Assembly: GCF_002531725.1 (NCBI RefSeq)
Contig: NZ_NWSQ01000004.1
Coordinates: forward strand, 357,239 to 421,238
Direction of reading: 5' to 3'
Source of the DNA: Rhizobium sp. L43
GTDB taxonomy: Bacteria; Pseudomonadota; Alphaproteobacteria; Rhizobiales; Rhizobiaceae
Length of the DNA: 64,000 bases
A model generated the notes under the pieces. It worked only from the letters and a program-made list of their open reading frames with translations, ran no database searches and was not told the DNA's origin. Both the position numbers and the translations under genes were made by a program. Of the stretch, positions 41,047 through 51,061 are shown in pieces (position 1 is the stretch's first letter; the number at the start of each line of letters is the position of its first letter).

Positions 41047-42189
41047 TCAATCGGAAAGCGAGACGAGGCCGCCCTGATGCCGGTGCAGCCTGCCTGATAT
41101 ATCGAGCTCCAGAAGAATGAGATAGACCGCCGATGCCGACAGGCCGGTATGGCGGATGACGTCGTCGATCTCGACCGGGGTCGGCCCGAGCGCATCGATG
41201 ATGCGAGCCCGGTCTGAATCGCCGGGCGGCATCGTCATCGCCTTGCCGTCACCTGCCGGTTGCTCCGCCATCGATGACGGGAACAGTTCGAATTGCGTCA
41301 GCGGCGCCAAAGCCTCGACGACATCGGCGGGCGTGGTGACGATCGAAGCCCCGTCCTTCAGCAACCCGTTGGTGCCGTGGCAGCGCGGATCGAGCGGCGA
41401 ACCGGGCACGGCAAACACCAGCCGGCCGAACTCGCCGGCAAGCCGTGCGGTGATCAGCGAGCCCGAGCGTGTCGCCGCTTCGATGACCACGAGGCCGAGC
41501 GCGATGCCGGCGATCAGCCGGTTCCGGCGCGGAAAATCGCGGGCGCGGGGCTCCCAGCCGAAGGGCATCTCGCTCACCGCCAGGCCGTTGCCGCCGGTGA
41601 TCTCCTGGAGCAGGCCGATATTCTCCGGCGGATAGGGCTGGTCGAGACCGCCGGCAAGGGCGGCGATCGTGCCCGTATCGAGGCTTGCCCGATGCGCTGA
41701 TGTGTCGATGCCGCGCGCCAGACCCGAGACCACGGTATATCCTGCCCGGCCGCAGTCGCGCGCCACCATTGCCGCGAATTTTACGCCGGCGGCCGAGGCA
41801 TTGCGTGAGCCGACGATGCCGACAGCTGGTCGTTTGGCGGCGGCAAGCGCGCCCTTGACGGCCAGCAGCGGCGGCGCGCCGTCGATCTGTTTCAGTGCCT
41901 GCGGATAGTCGGGCTCGCCGATGCCGACGAAGCGGGCGCCGAAGCGATGCGCCGCCTCCAATTCCCGATGCGCCTCGGCCTCGCTGGCGATGCGGATTGC
42001 CCGCGTCGCGCCGCCGCGCGCCGAAAGCTCCGGCAATGCGGCAAGTGCTGCCTCGGCCGAGCCGAAATGATTGATGAGGTCGCGAAAGGTCGCGGGGCCG
42101 ATATTGTCGGAACGGATGAGACGCAGCCAGGCAATTCGCTGCCGCTCGGTCAGCACGACGCCTTTTGATCCCGCGCCCGGCGCATCCAT
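41047..42189 (-). CDS. dprA: DNA processing protein DprA
   Basis: Loads RecA onto incoming single-stranded DNA during transformation; in many bacteria with no known competence it is still conserved. It has 380 residues: an N-terminal SAM-like region, a Rossmann-fold core with [12 protein letters not shown] and [12 protein letters not shown], and a C-terminal winged-helix ([20 protein letters not shown]). I place the start at the ATG at 42189, which overlaps the plsY stop as TAATG and suggests coupled translation. Confidence 0.93.
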   Translation of the reverse strand: MDAPGAGSKGVVLTERQRIAWLRLIRSDNIGPATFRDLINHFGSAEAALAALPELSARGGATRAIRIASEAEAHRELEAAHRFGARFVGIGEPDYPQALKQIDGAPPLLAVKGALAAAKRPAVGIVGSRNASAAGVKFAAMVARDCGRAGYTVVSGLARGIDTSAHRASLDTGTIAALAGGLDQPYPPENIGLLQEITGGNGLAVSEMPFGWEPRARDFPRRNRLIAGIALGLVVIEAATRSGSLITARLAGEFGRLVFAVPGSPLDPRCHGTNGLLKDGASIVTTPADVVEALAPLTQFELFPSSMAEQPAGDGKAMTMPPGDSDRARIIDALGPTPVEIDDVIRHTGLSASAVYLILLELDISGRLHRHQGGLVSLSD

Positions 42190-42809
42190 TAGCCCTTTGC
42201 TCCGATCTTGCTTTCCGTCCCGCCCATCAGGCGCGAAATATTCGCCCTGTGCTTCCAATAGGAAATCAGCGTCATGATCGCCATGACGGCCGCAACCTTC
42301 TCGTTGCCCAATATCCACAGCGCCACCGGAGTGACGAGCATGGCGACCAGCGCCGACAGCGAGGAGTAGCGGGTGGTGAAGGCGACCGCCAGCCAGACGG
42401 CGGCGAAGAGCACGACCATGATCGGCGCGACGCCGAGCAGGGTGCCGATATAGGTGGCGACACCCTTGCCGCCCTTGAAGCCGATCCAGACCGGGAAGAG
42501 ATGGCCGATGAAGGCGAAGAAGCCGGCGATGATCGCCGCCTCCTCACCGAGGAAATAGCCGACGACCCAGGCCGCCACCGATGCCTTCAGCGCGTCGAGC
42601 AGCAGCGTCGCTGCCGCAAGTTTCCGGTTTCCTGTTCGCAGCACGTTGGTCGCGCCGATATTGCCCGAACCGATGCTGCGCACATCGCCGAGGCCGGCGG
42701 CGCGTGTGAGGATCAGGCCGAAAGGGATGGAGCCGAAGAGATAGCCGATGACGGCGGCGGCAAGCGCGATCGGCAGCGTGATCTGCCATGACATCAGATT
42801 GGATAACAT
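42189..42809 (-). CDS. plsY: glycerol-3-phosphate acyltransferase PlsY
   Basis: Inner-membrane enzyme that acylates glycerol-3-phosphate from acyl-phosphate, the first step in phospholipid synthesis. It has 206 residues and about five membrane segments. The three PlsY motifs are visible: [11 protein letters not shown] (about 49-59), [17 protein letters not shown] and the C-terminal NI-containing [18 protein letters not shown]. It lies downstream of pyrC' after 43 bases. Confidence 0.95.
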   Translation of the reverse strand: MLSNLMSWQITLPIALAAAVIGYLFGSIPFGLILTRAAGLGDVRSIGSGNIGATNVLRTGNRKLAAATLLLDALKASVAAWVVGYFLGEEAAIIAGFFAFIGHLFPVWIGFKGGKGVATYIGTLLGVAPIMVVLFAAVWLAVAFTTRYSSLSALVAMLVTPVALWILGNEKVAAVMAIMTLISYWKHRANISRLMGGTESKIGAKG

Positions 42810-42852
42810 ATGCCCCCTCGGCCCTCCGTGATATCCTCAGTCCAGCCGTCTC

Positions 42853-44142
42853 CTAGAGCGCGTGGACAAGCTTTCCCGAGACGTATGTCGCGACCGCCCG
42901 CCCGCTGAAGCGTGCGTCTTCGAACGGCGTGTTCTTGGAGCGGGAGAGAAGCATGTCTTTGGCGACAAGCCAAGGCTCATCGAGATCGATCAGCATGATA
43001 TCGGCCGCCGCGCCCGGCTTCAGCGTGCCGGCATTCAAGCCGAAAATCTGCGCGGGGCGGGTGGACATGGCATCGATCAGGCGCATCAGGCTCACCTGGC
43101 CGCCATGGTGAAGCCTCAGCGCCGCTGCCAGCATGGTTTCTAGCCCGACCGCGCCATCCTCGGCCTCGCCGAAGGGCAGGCGCTTCGTATCGACGTCCTG
43201 TGGGTCGTGCGAGGAGACGATGATGTCGATCGCGCCGCTGGCAAGCGCATCGACCATCGCCACCCGGTCGTCTTCCGGACGCAGCGGCGGATAGAGCTTG
43301 AAGAAGGTGCGGTATTCGCCGATGTCGTTTTCGTTGAGCGCCAGATTGTTGATCGAGACACCGCAGGTGACCTTCGCGCCGCGGCTGCGGGCGCGTTCGA
43401 TCGCCTCCACCGATTGCGGCACCGAGATCATCGCGGCATGATAACGACCGCGCGTCAGCTCGGCGATCCGGAGATCGCGTTCGAGCGGGATGAGCTCGGC
43501 TTCCCGCGGGATGCCGGAGAGCCCGAGCCAGCTGGCGAAAAGCCCTTCATGCATGACGCCGTTGGCGCCGAGATATTTGTCGCGCGTTTCACAGGAGACG
43601 ACGGCGCCGAATTCGCGCGCATAGGTCATGATCCGGCGCAGCACCTGGGTGTCGTGGACGCTGGAATGGGCATCGGTGAAGGCGACGGCGCCCGCCTGCA
43701 TCAACAGGCCGATCTCGGTCATCTCTTCGCCGGCAAGGCCCTTGGTGATGGCGGCGGCCGGATAGACGTTGACGGCGGCCGTATCCCGCGCTGTCTTCTT
43801 GACGAATTCGACGAGCGCGATGTCGTCGATGACGGGATCGGTGTCCGGCATCATGATGATCGAGGTGACGCCGCCGGCCGCCGCTGCCCGGCTCGCCGAG
43901 GCGATCGTCTCGCGATGTTCGCCGCCGGGTTCGCCGATATGGACGCGCGCATCGACGAGGCCGGGTGTGGCGACAAGGCCGGTGCAGTCGCGGATGACGG
44001 CGCCATCCGGCGCGCCCTGGTTCTGTGCCGCATGGCCGGCGGCGATGATCACGCCGTTTTCTGCGATGATCGTGCCCACCTCGTCGAGATTGCGCGAGGG
44101 ATCGACGATGCGGACGTTCTTGAGGACGATCGGGTTGCTCAT
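42853..44142 (-). CDS. pyrC': dihydroorotase-like protein, probably non-catalytic PyrC'
   Basis: A 429-residue amidohydrolase homologue of dihydroorotase. Compared with active enzymes it has lost key residues. The metal motif DxHxH reads D64-A-R66-V-H68. The substrate Arg after it is G70. The catalytic T-D-H-A-P-H segment reads S310-S311-H-D-P-Q315. The YHxxH segment reads RYHAAM, and TPHH reads SINN. I know such inactive PyrC' proteins from Pseudomonas, where they hold the aspartate transcarbamoylase complex together. Here the start overlaps the pyrB stop (ATGA), fitting the same role. A catalytic pyrC should exist elsewhere. It is often annotated simply as dihydroorotase. Confidence 0.88.
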   Translation of the reverse strand: MSNPIVLKNVRIVDPSRNLDEVGTIIAENGVIIAAGHAAQNQGAPDGAVIRDCTGLVATPGLVDARVHIGEPGGEHRETIASASRAAAAGGVTSIIMMPDTDPVIDDIALVEFVKKTARDTAAVNVYPAAAITKGLAGEEMTEIGLLMQAGAVAFTDAHSSVHDTQVLRRIMTYAREFGAVVSCETRDKYLGANGVMHEGLFASWLGLSGIPREAELIPLERDLRIAELTRGRYHAAMISVPQSVEAIERARSRGAKVTCGVSINNLALNENDIGEYRTFFKLYPPLRPEDDRVAMVDALASGAIDIIVSSHDPQDVDTKRLPFGEAEDGAVGLETMLAAALRLHHGGQVSLMRLIDAMSTRPAQIFGLNAGTLKPGAAADIMLIDLDEPWLVAKDMLLSRSKNTPFEDARFSGRAVATYVSGKLVHAL

Positions 44143-45095
44143 GCCTTCAATCCATCGCTGCGGGGACCCTGGTTCTGCGAGACAAGCAGTGTCTCCATGA
44201 CGGCCATGCGCACTGCGACCCCCATTTCCACCTGTTCGGCAATCACGCTCTGCGGACCGTCGGCCACCTCCGAGGCGATCTCGACGCCGCGGTTCATCGG
44301 GCCGGGATGCATGACCAGCGCATCCTCCTTCGCCGCCTTCAGCGTTTCGGCGTCGAGCCCGTAGAAGTGGTAGTATTCGCGCACCGAAGGCACGAAGGCG
44401 CCGGACATGCGCTCGCGCTGCAGCCTCAGCATCATCACCACGTCGGCATCCTTCAGCCCTTCCTTCATCGAATGGAAGACCTCGACGCCCATCTCGGCGA
44501 TGCCGGCGGGCAGGAGGGTGGCGGGCGCGACGACACGGACGCGCGCGCCCATCGCATTGAGCAGCAGGATATTGGAACGCGCCACCCGCGAATGCAGCAC
44601 GTCGCCGCAGATCGCCACGATGATGCGCGAGAGCTTGCCCTTGGCGCGGCGGATCGTCAGCGCGTCGAGCAGCGCCTGGGTCGGATGCTCGTGCTGCCCG
44701 TCGCCGGCATTGACGACCGAGCAGGAGACTTTCTGGGCGAGGAGGGCGGCGGCACCGGCGCTCGAATGGCGGATCACCAGCACATCGGGGCGCATCGCAT
44801 TCAGCGTCATCGCCGTGTCGATCAGCGTTTCGCCTTTCTTCACCGAGGAATTGCCGACCGACATGTTCATGACGTCGGCGCCGAGCCGCTTGCCGGCAAG
44901 CTCGAAGGAGGCCTGCGTGCGGGTCGATGCCTCGAAGAAGAGGTTGATCTGCGTCAGCCCGCGCAGCGTCGACGTCTTCTTCTCTCGCTGGCGGCTGATC
45001 TTGACGGCTTCGTCGGCCTTGTCGAGAAGATAGGTGATATCCTGCTCGGTGAGGCCCTTGATGCCGATGAGGTGGCGGTGGGGGAAAAAGACCAT
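44139..45095 (-). CDS. pyrB: aspartate carbamoyltransferase catalytic subunit
   Basis: Joins carbamoyl phosphate and aspartate in pyrimidine synthesis. It has 318 residues from the chosen ATG at 45095, which matches the family N-terminus [14 protein letters not shown]. The phosphate-binding motif is [18 protein letters not shown] and [13 protein letters not shown] are also present. An in-frame ATG 19 codons upstream is unlikely. No pyrI is seen, so this is a class A type enzyme that would pair with PyrC'. Confidence 0.94.
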   Translation of the reverse strand: MVFFPHRHLIGIKGLTEQDITYLLDKADEAVKISRQREKKTSTLRGLTQINLFFEASTRTQASFELAGKRLGADVMNMSVGNSSVKKGETLIDTAMTLNAMRPDVLVIRHSSAGAAALLAQKVSCSVVNAGDGQHEHPTQALLDALTIRRAKGKLSRIIVAICGDVLHSRVARSNILLLNAMGARVRVVAPATLLPAGIAEMGVEVFHSMKEGLKDADVVMMLRLQRERMSGAFVPSVREYYHFYGLDAETLKAAKEDALVMHPGPMNRGVEIASEVADGPQSVIAEQVEMGVAVRMAVMETLLVSQNQGPRSDGLKA

Positions 45096-45274
45096 GACCC
45101 TGCCTCTTGCTGTCTCTGGCGGGTCTATAAAGAGTGCTGCCCGCCGGGGCAAGCATGCGCTGTGGGCAAAGGCTTATGTCCCCATGCATTTTCGCCAAAA
45201 TTCCGATAGAGCAGAAGGAACCGAATCATAACTTCCGGTTTCCCTTTGCCGGGTTCTTACACTAGAAGCGAATT

Positions 45275-46933
45275 ATGACCTCCGCCAACCGGACTGACGA
45301 AAAACTCGCAGAACTCAACCAGCCGAGCCTGTGGTCCGGCATCAACGCCTATCGATCCGATCCGCTGATCGTCGATCTGACGGCGGCCCTGCCGCGCGGC
45401 ATCCGTGAAGACCTGGAAAACATGGGCCGCTACGTCACCTCGCCGGAGGCGCAGGAGCTGGCGCGCATGGCCAACCAGGGTGCGCCGCAGCTGCGCACCC
45501 ATGGTCCGCGCGGCGAGCGCGTCGACGTCGTCGAGTTCCACCCCGCCTGGCACGCGCTGATGCGCCGCTCCATGTCGGTCGGCCTGCATTCTTCCGTCTG
45601 GGATCCGCAGGCCGATACCGAAGCCAAGGATGAGGCCCACAAGGTTCGCGCCGCCCGCTTTTATCTGACGTCACAGCTGGAATCCGGCCATCTCTGCCCG
45701 CTGACGATGACGAGCGCCTCGGTTGCCGCGCTCTCGGCCTCGCCCGCTGTACAGAAGGACTGGGCGCCGAAAATCCTTTCGCGCAAATATGATTCGTCGA
45801 ACAAGCCCGCCATGCAGAAATCCGCCGTGACCATCGGCATGGGCATGACGGAAAAACAGGGCGGCACGGATGTGCGCGCCAACAGGAGCGCTGCCGAAAA
45901 GGTCAGCGAAGGCATCTACCGGCTGTCCGGCCACAAATGGTTCATGTCCGCTCCGATGAGCGATGCCTTCATCATGCTGGCGCAGACGAAGGAGGGGATG
46001 GGCTGCTTCCTGGTGCCGCGCCTGCTGGAGGATGGTTCCGCCAACGGCCTGCAGTTCCAGCGGCTGAAGGACAAGGTCGGCAACCGCTCCAACGCCTCTG
46101 CCGAGGTCGAATTCTCCGACACTTTCGGTTTCCTGCTCGGCGGTCCGGATGCCGGCATCCGCACCATCCTCGACATGGTGACGCTGACGCGGCTCGATTG
46201 CGCGCTGGCCTCGTCGGGCATGATGCGCGCCTCGCTCGCCGAAGCCGTGCACCACACCCGCGGCCGCAGCGTCTTCGGCAAGATGCTGGTCAACCAGCCG
46301 ATCATGACGCGCGTGCTGGCCGACATGGCGCTCGATGTCGCCGCCGCAACGGCGCTGTCCTTCCGGCTTGCCAATGCCTTCGACAAGGCGCGTGGCAATG
46401 CCGAGCAAGCGGCCTATGCCCGCGTCATGACGCCGGTCGCCAAATACTGGTGCTGCAAGATCGCGCCGGCGCTGATCTACGAGGCGATGGAATGCATCGG
46501 CGGCAACGGTTATATCGAAGAGCGTCCGATCGCCCGCCATTACCGCGAGGCGCCCGTCAACGCCATCTGGGAGGGCTCCGGCAACGTCATGGCGCTCGAC
46601 GTGCTGCGCGTGCTCAACCGCGGCAAGGATCTGTTCGAAACGGTCTTTTCCGGCCTTGCGCGCGATCTCGGCCCTGCCGGCAAAAAGACGATCGACGTAC
46701 TGCGTGCGGCAATCGCGCTGTGTGAACAGGATGAGGGTGCGGCGCGCCTGCTCGTCGAACAGCTGGCGCTCGCCGCCGGTGCCGCCGAACTCTATCGGCT
46801 GGGCGCCGGACGCATCGCCGATGCCTTCATCGAGACGCGCCTTGCCGGCGGCTGGCGCTCCACCTACGGCATGCTCGATTCGCGCTTCGACGCCAGCTAC
46901 ATCGTCGACCTGCTTTATCCCCCGGCGGCCTGA
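45275..46933 (+). CDS. aidB: AidB-like acyl-CoA dehydrogenase family protein
   Basis: A 552-residue FAD-dependent acyl-CoA dehydrogenase homologue. The length and segments such as GMTEKQGGTDVRANRS, SGHKWFMSAPMSDAFIMLAQ and YIEERPIARHYREAPVNAIW match AidB, which in E. coli is part of the adaptive response to alkylation damage. Whether this copy acts in DNA protection or as a dehydrogenase is not clear from sequence. It is divergent from pyrB over 179 bases, with no Ada-like gene nearby in the window. Confidence 0.85.
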   Translation: MTSANRTDEKLAELNQPSLWSGINAYRSDPLIVDLTAALPRGIREDLENMGRYVTSPEAQELARMANQGAPQLRTHGPRGERVDVVEFHPAWHALMRRSMSVGLHSSVWDPQADTEAKDEAHKVRAARFYLTSQLESGHLCPLTMTSASVAALSASPAVQKDWAPKILSRKYDSSNKPAMQKSAVTIGMGMTEKQGGTDVRANRSAAEKVSEGIYRLSGHKWFMSAPMSDAFIMLAQTKEGMGCFLVPRLLEDGSANGLQFQRLKDKVGNRSNASAEVEFSDTFGFLLGGPDAGIRTILDMVTLTRLDCALASSGMMRASLAEAVHHTRGRSVFGKMLVNQPIMTRVLADMALDVAAATALSFRLANAFDKARGNAEQAAYARVMTPVAKYWCCKIAPALIYEAMECIGGNGYIEERPIARHYREAPVNAIWEGSGNVMALDVLRVLNRGKDLFETVFSGLARDLGPAGKKTIDVLRAAIALCEQDEGAARLLVEQLALAAGAAELYRLGAGRIADAFIETRLAGGWRSTYGMLDSRFDASYIVDLLYPPAA

Positions 46934-46959
46934 TCGCAAGCGGGAGAATGATGGTTGCG

Positions 46960-47150
46960 CCCTAACCTAATGGGGGTTCGCCCCGTATTTCGGATTCCCG
47001 CAAACGGGGCGAGGGGACGCGCCTTGCGAGATGTGAGCGAGGAACGGAGAGGCTGCCGCAAATCCTCTTCTCCCCTCGGGGGTCCGAAGGACGGGTCGAG
47101 ACCGGTGGCTCGACCCCGGTCGGTGCCGGCAGGCGGATGAGGGGGCTACA
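46960..47150. repeat. dispersed mosaic intergenic repeat, copy 2
   Basis: Built from the same words as the element at 21785: GCCCTAACCT, CAAACGGGGCGAGGGGACGCGCC, CTTCTCCCCTCGGGGG, a GAAGGACGGGTCGAGACC/GGCTCGACCCC palindrome, and the tail GCCGGCAGGCGGATGAGGGGGC. It directly follows the aidB-like gene. No coding function seen. Confidence 0.75.
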
Positions 47151-47254
47151 CGCCCCCCGCAATTATCTATCCCACCACGCCAACAGCAAGCGCCTGAACC
47201 CGGTCAAGACGATGCCAGCGCGGTCGAAACCCGCATAGGCATTGCAGGAAAGAC

Positions 47255-47415
47255 CGGCGTCGCCGGCCCCCTCATCCGCCCTACGGGCACCTTCTCCCCG
47301 AGGGGAGAAGAGGGAGTCGAGAGGTTACGGCATGTCCTTTGGCCCGTTTACAGTCCCGAAGGACGGGTCGAGACCCGCGGCTCGACTTCGGTTGGTGGCG
47401 GCAGCCGGGGTGAGT
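47255..47415. repeat. dispersed mosaic intergenic repeat, copy 3
   Basis: Begins with CCCCCTCATCCGCCCTACGGGCACC, followed by TTCTCCCCGAGGGGAGAAG (perfect palindrome) and then CCCGAAGGACGGGTCGAGACC, identical to part of copy 2, ending in GGCGGCAGCCGGGGTGAG. Its first part is an inverted version of the tail of copies 1 and 2, so copies 2 and 3 face each other across about 100 bases. Confidence 0.75.
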
Positions 47416-47565
47416 TGGTGTCGGCAATCTCCTGGGCCGAGCGTAGGAGATGTTACAGGAACATGATGCCGAATCCGGCAAACACCGCCCGCAGGCCGCG
47501 CGTCTTTTCAGACGTGCGAAGACGCCGGATGAGATCAAACTAACGACGATCCCCTCGCCACAAAC
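47416..47565. other. gene-free stretch between repeats and the rne terminator
   Basis: Contains a small hairpin GCGCGTCT (47499-47506) with AGACGTGC (47511-47518), related to the module at 27929-27947 near dinB. The whole 690-base interval 46934-47623 between the aidB-like gene and rne is made of repeats, this stretch and a terminator. No gene supported. Confidence 0.5.
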
Positions 47566-47597
47566 AAAAATCCGGCCGCGTCGCCGCGGCCGGATTT
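47566..47597 (-). terminator. rho-independent terminator of rne
   Basis: TCCGGCCGCG (47571-47580) pairs perfectly with CGCGGCCGGA (47585-47594) over a 4-base loop. On the minus strand the stem is followed by UUUUUGUUUG. It lies 27 bases beyond the rne stop. Confidence 0.85.
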
Positions 47598-47623
47598 CAG
47601 GGTTTACGTCCGAAAATCAGCGT

Positions 47624-50509
47624 TCAGAAGAAGCCACGGCGCTGCCACCAGCCGGCTTTCTTCGGCTTGCCGTCGTCGCCGTCGCCGTTTTCGGCGCGGG
47701 TGGTGGATTTCACCGTCGGCTCGGAGGAGGTGATGTTGGATTCGCGGTTGGCGCGAACCGGCTTTGCCTCTTCCTGGGCCTCTGCGCGAGCGGGCGCTTC
47801 GAGATCGGCGGAGGCTTCGACCAATTCCGGTTCAGCCTCAGCCACAGGTGCCGTCTCGGCGACCGGTTCTTCGACCGGCGCTGCGGCCGGTTTGCGGCGG
47901 CCGCGGCTGCGGGCGGGCTTCACCTCTTCGGCGACGACGGCCACACCCTCGACGGCGGCCGCTGCGGCCTGACCTTCGTCAGCCTGCACGGCAACGGCTT
48001 CGGCAGTTTCGGCTTCGCCGGGCGCGCCGTCGTTCGAAACGTCGTCGCCTTCGTCCTCACCGCCACTGTCTTCACCGGCTTCGCCGGCCGTCAGTTCGGA
48101 GCCATCCTCGGCGCGGTTGCGACGACCGCCGCGCTTGCCGCGACGGCGCCGCTTGCGGCGCTGCGATTCTTCGCTTTCAGCCAGTGTCTCAGACGTGCCT
48201 TCGGCGTTTTCATCGCCTTCGCCGGCCTCGTCGTCACCGTCCTCATCCTCGTCGCCGGCTTCACCTGCAGCCGATGCCGGCTGCTCGGCATTGCCGTTGC
48301 GGCCGCGGCGGCGCCTGCGGCGCTTGCGCTTGCGGTTGCCGTCACCTTCGCCTTCCGAGCGCACTGCTGCCGGGCGCTCGGCAACGGCCGGCTTTTCCTC
48401 GAGTTCCTCGTCTTCGTCCTCATCCGCCTCGATGACGATGTCATCGTCGTCATCCTCAGGAATGGCAGCGAAGTTGAAGAGCGTTTCGATCTTGACCGGG
48501 TTTTCCACCGCCTCGCCGCGATCGATCGCGAAATGCTGCGCGCCGACCGAACCATCAGCGTCGATGATGATCGCAACGCCGAAGCGGTTCTCGTAATCGA
48601 TGATCGTCTGGCGCTTGTGGTTGAGCAGGTAGAGAGCAATATCAGGCGTGGTGCGCACGGTGATGTTGTGCGTGGTGTTCTTGAGCAGATATTCCTCGAT
48701 GCCGCGCAGGACATGCAGCGCGACGGAGGACTGCGAACGCACATGGCCGCTGCCGCCGCAATGCGAGCAGACCTGCGTGGTCGATTCGAGAACCGACGCG
48801 CGGATGCGCTGACGCGACATCTCAAGCAGGCCGAAATGCGAGATCCGGCCGACCTGGATGCGGGCGCGGTCGTTCTTCAGGCATTCCTTCAGCTTCTTCT
48901 CGACAGCGCGGTTGTTGCGCTTCTCTTCCATGTCGATGAAGTCGATGACGATCAGGCCGGCAAGGTCGCGCAGGCGAAGCTGGCGGGCGATTTCTTCCGC
49001 GGCTTCGAGGTTGGTCTGCAGCGCGGTATCCTCGATCGAGTGTTCGCGCGTCGAGCGGCCGGAGTTGACGTCGATCGAGACCAGCGCTTCCGTCTGGTTC
49101 ATGATCAGGTAGCCGCCGGAGCGCAGGGTCACCTGCGGCTGCAGCATGCGGTCGAGCTGGGCTTCGATGCCCGAGCGCGAGAAGATCGGGTGGATGTCGC
49201 GATAGGGCTGGACCACCTTGGCATGGCTCGGCATCAGCATCTTCATGAAGTCTTTCGCTTCACGATAACCTTCTTCGCCGGCAACGATGATCTCGCCGAT
49301 ATCCTTGTTGTAGAGGTCGCGGATCGAGCGCTTGATCAGCGAGCCTTCCTCATAGACGAGGCAGGGAGCCGTCGACGCCAGCGTCAGCGTGCGCACATTC
49401 TCCCAGAGGCGCATCAGATATTCGAAGTCGCGCTTGACCTCGACCTTGGTGCGGTTGGCGCCGGCGGTACGCAGGATGACGCCCATGCCCTGCGGCACTT
49501 CGAGCATGCGCGCGATTTCCTTCAGGCGCTTGCGGTCGGCAGGGTTGGTGATCTTGCGGGAAATGCCGCCGCCGCGCGCCGTGTTCGGCATCAGTACCGA
49601 ATAGCGGCCGGCGAGCGAGAGATAGGTGGTAAGGGCGGCACCCTTGTTGCCGCGCTCTTCCTTGGCGACCTGCACGAGCAGGATCTGCCGGCGCTTGATG
49701 ACTTCCTGGATGCGGTACTGCTTGCGCGGCTTGCGCTGCACGCGGTCCGGCACTTCTTCCATGGCGTCTTCGGCGCCGACCGATTCGATGACTTCCTCTT
49801 CGCCGTGATCGTCATCGTCGTCGTCATCATCGTGGCGACGCTTGTTGGTATCGACGTCCTCGGAAATCTCGTCGGTTTCCACCATGGCGGCGATCGTGCC
49901 GCCGGTCGAGCCGTCATCCTCGTTGTCGGCCTTCGAAGCGCCTTCGGCTTCGACATCCGTGGGAACGGCGTCCTCGGTCGCGGTCGCCTCAGCAACCGGC
50001 TCGACGGCCTTCTTGCGGCTGCGGCGCGGCCTTGCCTTCTTGGCAGGCGCTTCCTCGGCGGCCTCGGGCGATGTCGCGGCTTCGACCGCTGCCGGCTCTT
50101 CTGTTACGGCAGCCGTTTCCGGCGCCTCTGCCGGCACGATGCCGACATCCGGTTGATCCTGCTTGGACAGATCGACCATCGGCGCGGTTTCGACATGCTC
50201 GACGTCTTCGTCGCGGCGATGCTCCTCGGCCTCGGCCCGAAGCAGCGCCTGACGGTCGGCGAGCGGTATCTGGTAATAGTCGGGATGGATTTCGGCGAAG
50301 GCCAGGAAGCCGTGCCGGTTGCCGCCGTAATCGACGAAGGCGGCTTGCAGCGAGGGCTCGACCCTCGTTACTTTTGCAAGATAGATGTTGCCGCGGATCT
50401 GCTTCTTGTGCTGCGACTCGAAGTCAAATTCTTCTATGCGGTTCCCGCGAACGACAACGACGCGCGTCTCTTCCTCGTGAGACGCATCGATAAGCATTTT
50501 GTCTGCCAT
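47624..50509 (-). CDS. rne: ribonuclease E
   Basis: Essential endonuclease of mRNA decay and rRNA/tRNA processing, 961 residues. The N-terminal S1 domain is split by a long acidic insertion (about 85-260, rich in E/D/A), as is usual in alphaproteobacteria. The catalytic core contains the LIVIDFIDMEEKRNNRAVE acidic site and the zinc-link CSHCGGSG near residue 580. The C-terminal third alternates acidic and Arg-rich stretches and should be the disordered degradosome scaffold, ending in KKAGWWQRRGFF. Confidence 0.95.
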   Translation of the reverse strand: MADKMLIDASHEEETRVVVVRGNRIEEFDFESQHKKQIRGNIYLAKVTRVEPSLQAAFVDYGGNRHGFLAFAEIHPDYYQIPLADRQALLRAEAEEHRRDEDVEHVETAPMVDLSKQDQPDVGIVPAEAPETAAVTEEPAAVEAATSPEAAEEAPAKKARPRRSRKKAVEPVAEATATEDAVPTDVEAEGASKADNEDDGSTGGTIAAMVETDEISEDVDTNKRRHDDDDDDDDHGEEEVIESVGAEDAMEEVPDRVQRKPRKQYRIQEVIKRRQILLVQVAKEERGNKGAALTTYLSLAGRYSVLMPNTARGGGISRKITNPADRKRLKEIARMLEVPQGMGVILRTAGANRTKVEVKRDFEYLMRLWENVRTLTLASTAPCLVYEEGSLIKRSIRDLYNKDIGEIIVAGEEGYREAKDFMKMLMPSHAKVVQPYRDIHPIFSRSGIEAQLDRMLQPQVTLRSGGYLIMNQTEALVSIDVNSGRSTREHSIEDTALQTNLEAAEEIARQLRLRDLAGLIVIDFIDMEEKRNNRAVEKKLKECLKNDRARIQVGRISHFGLLEMSRQRIRASVLESTTQVCSHCGGSGHVRSQSSVALHVLRGIEEYLLKNTTHNITVRTTPDIALYLLNHKRQTIIDYENRFGVAIIIDADGSVGAQHFAIDRGEAVENPVKIETLFNFAAIPEDDDDDIVIEADEDEDEELEEKPAVAERPAAVRSEGEGDGNRKRKRRRRRRGRNGNAEQPASAAGEAGDEDEDGDDEAGEGDENAEGTSETLAESEESQRRKRRRRGKRGGRRNRAEDGSELTAGEAGEDSGGEDEGDDVSNDGAPGEAETAEAVAVQADEGQAAAAAVEGVAVVAEEVKPARSRGRRKPAAAPVEEPVAETAPVAEAEPELVEASADLEAPARAEAQEEAKPVRANRESNITSSEPTVKSTTRAENGDGDDGKPKKAGWWQRRGFF

Positions 50510-51061
50510 GTAAGCTGTGCTCCTCGGCGTGGCCGCGAGAGCGCATTCCCGACTGCTATTGAAACAGAAAGAATGCGGTCCACTGTAGCCGCGCCGGATA
50601 ATGAAAGTCGCGCCTGATGCGAGGGGGAGGGCAGCAGCCAGACCGCAGCCGGAACCATGTCGGTCCGGGGCCTGTACACTTCAGATAAAACCTGCTGCGA
50701 AACCATCAACAACCAAGCGTGATCGACAAATACGAAGACCCGTTCGGGTCCGATGAGTTTGCTCCCTGAGAGCGTGGTGGCTGATCCACCAATGAATTCC
50801 GACAATAAGCCGGAAAATCAGGATCCAGTTCTAGGGATGAAGCGCATGAGACGGCGGACGATGACCGGTGTGGCGCCAGGTCCTGATCTGGCTGGCAGCC
50901 TTTGCGGCGACTCTATCCCGTCAACACTTTACCCTAAAATTCGTTGTATGTTTTCTGTGTCACAATAGCAAGGGAAAAGCCAAATGTGCCATAATATTGA
51001 TGGATTTCAGAACGCATAGAAGCTGGGGATAAAGTGATCGCGATTCGGCAGGCCGCAACGG
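50510..51061. other. 552-base intergenic region, probable rne leader and amiC promoter
   Basis: No coding frame is supported. On the minus strand TTGCTA (50971-50966) and TACAAC (50948-50943) with a 17-base spacer could start rne transcription near 50936, giving a leader of about 430 bases. A long rne leader is the site of autoregulation in E. coli, which is only an analogy here. The right-hand end should hold the amiC promoter (CATAAT near 50990). Confidence 0.4.

Noticed and set aside
47450..50617. Very long open frame (over 1000 codons) on the plus strand opposite rne
   Set aside because: Shadow frame caused by the acidic and Ala-rich codon use of rne; no start signal, and the protein is low-complexity. 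The minus strand encodes clear RNase E motifs.
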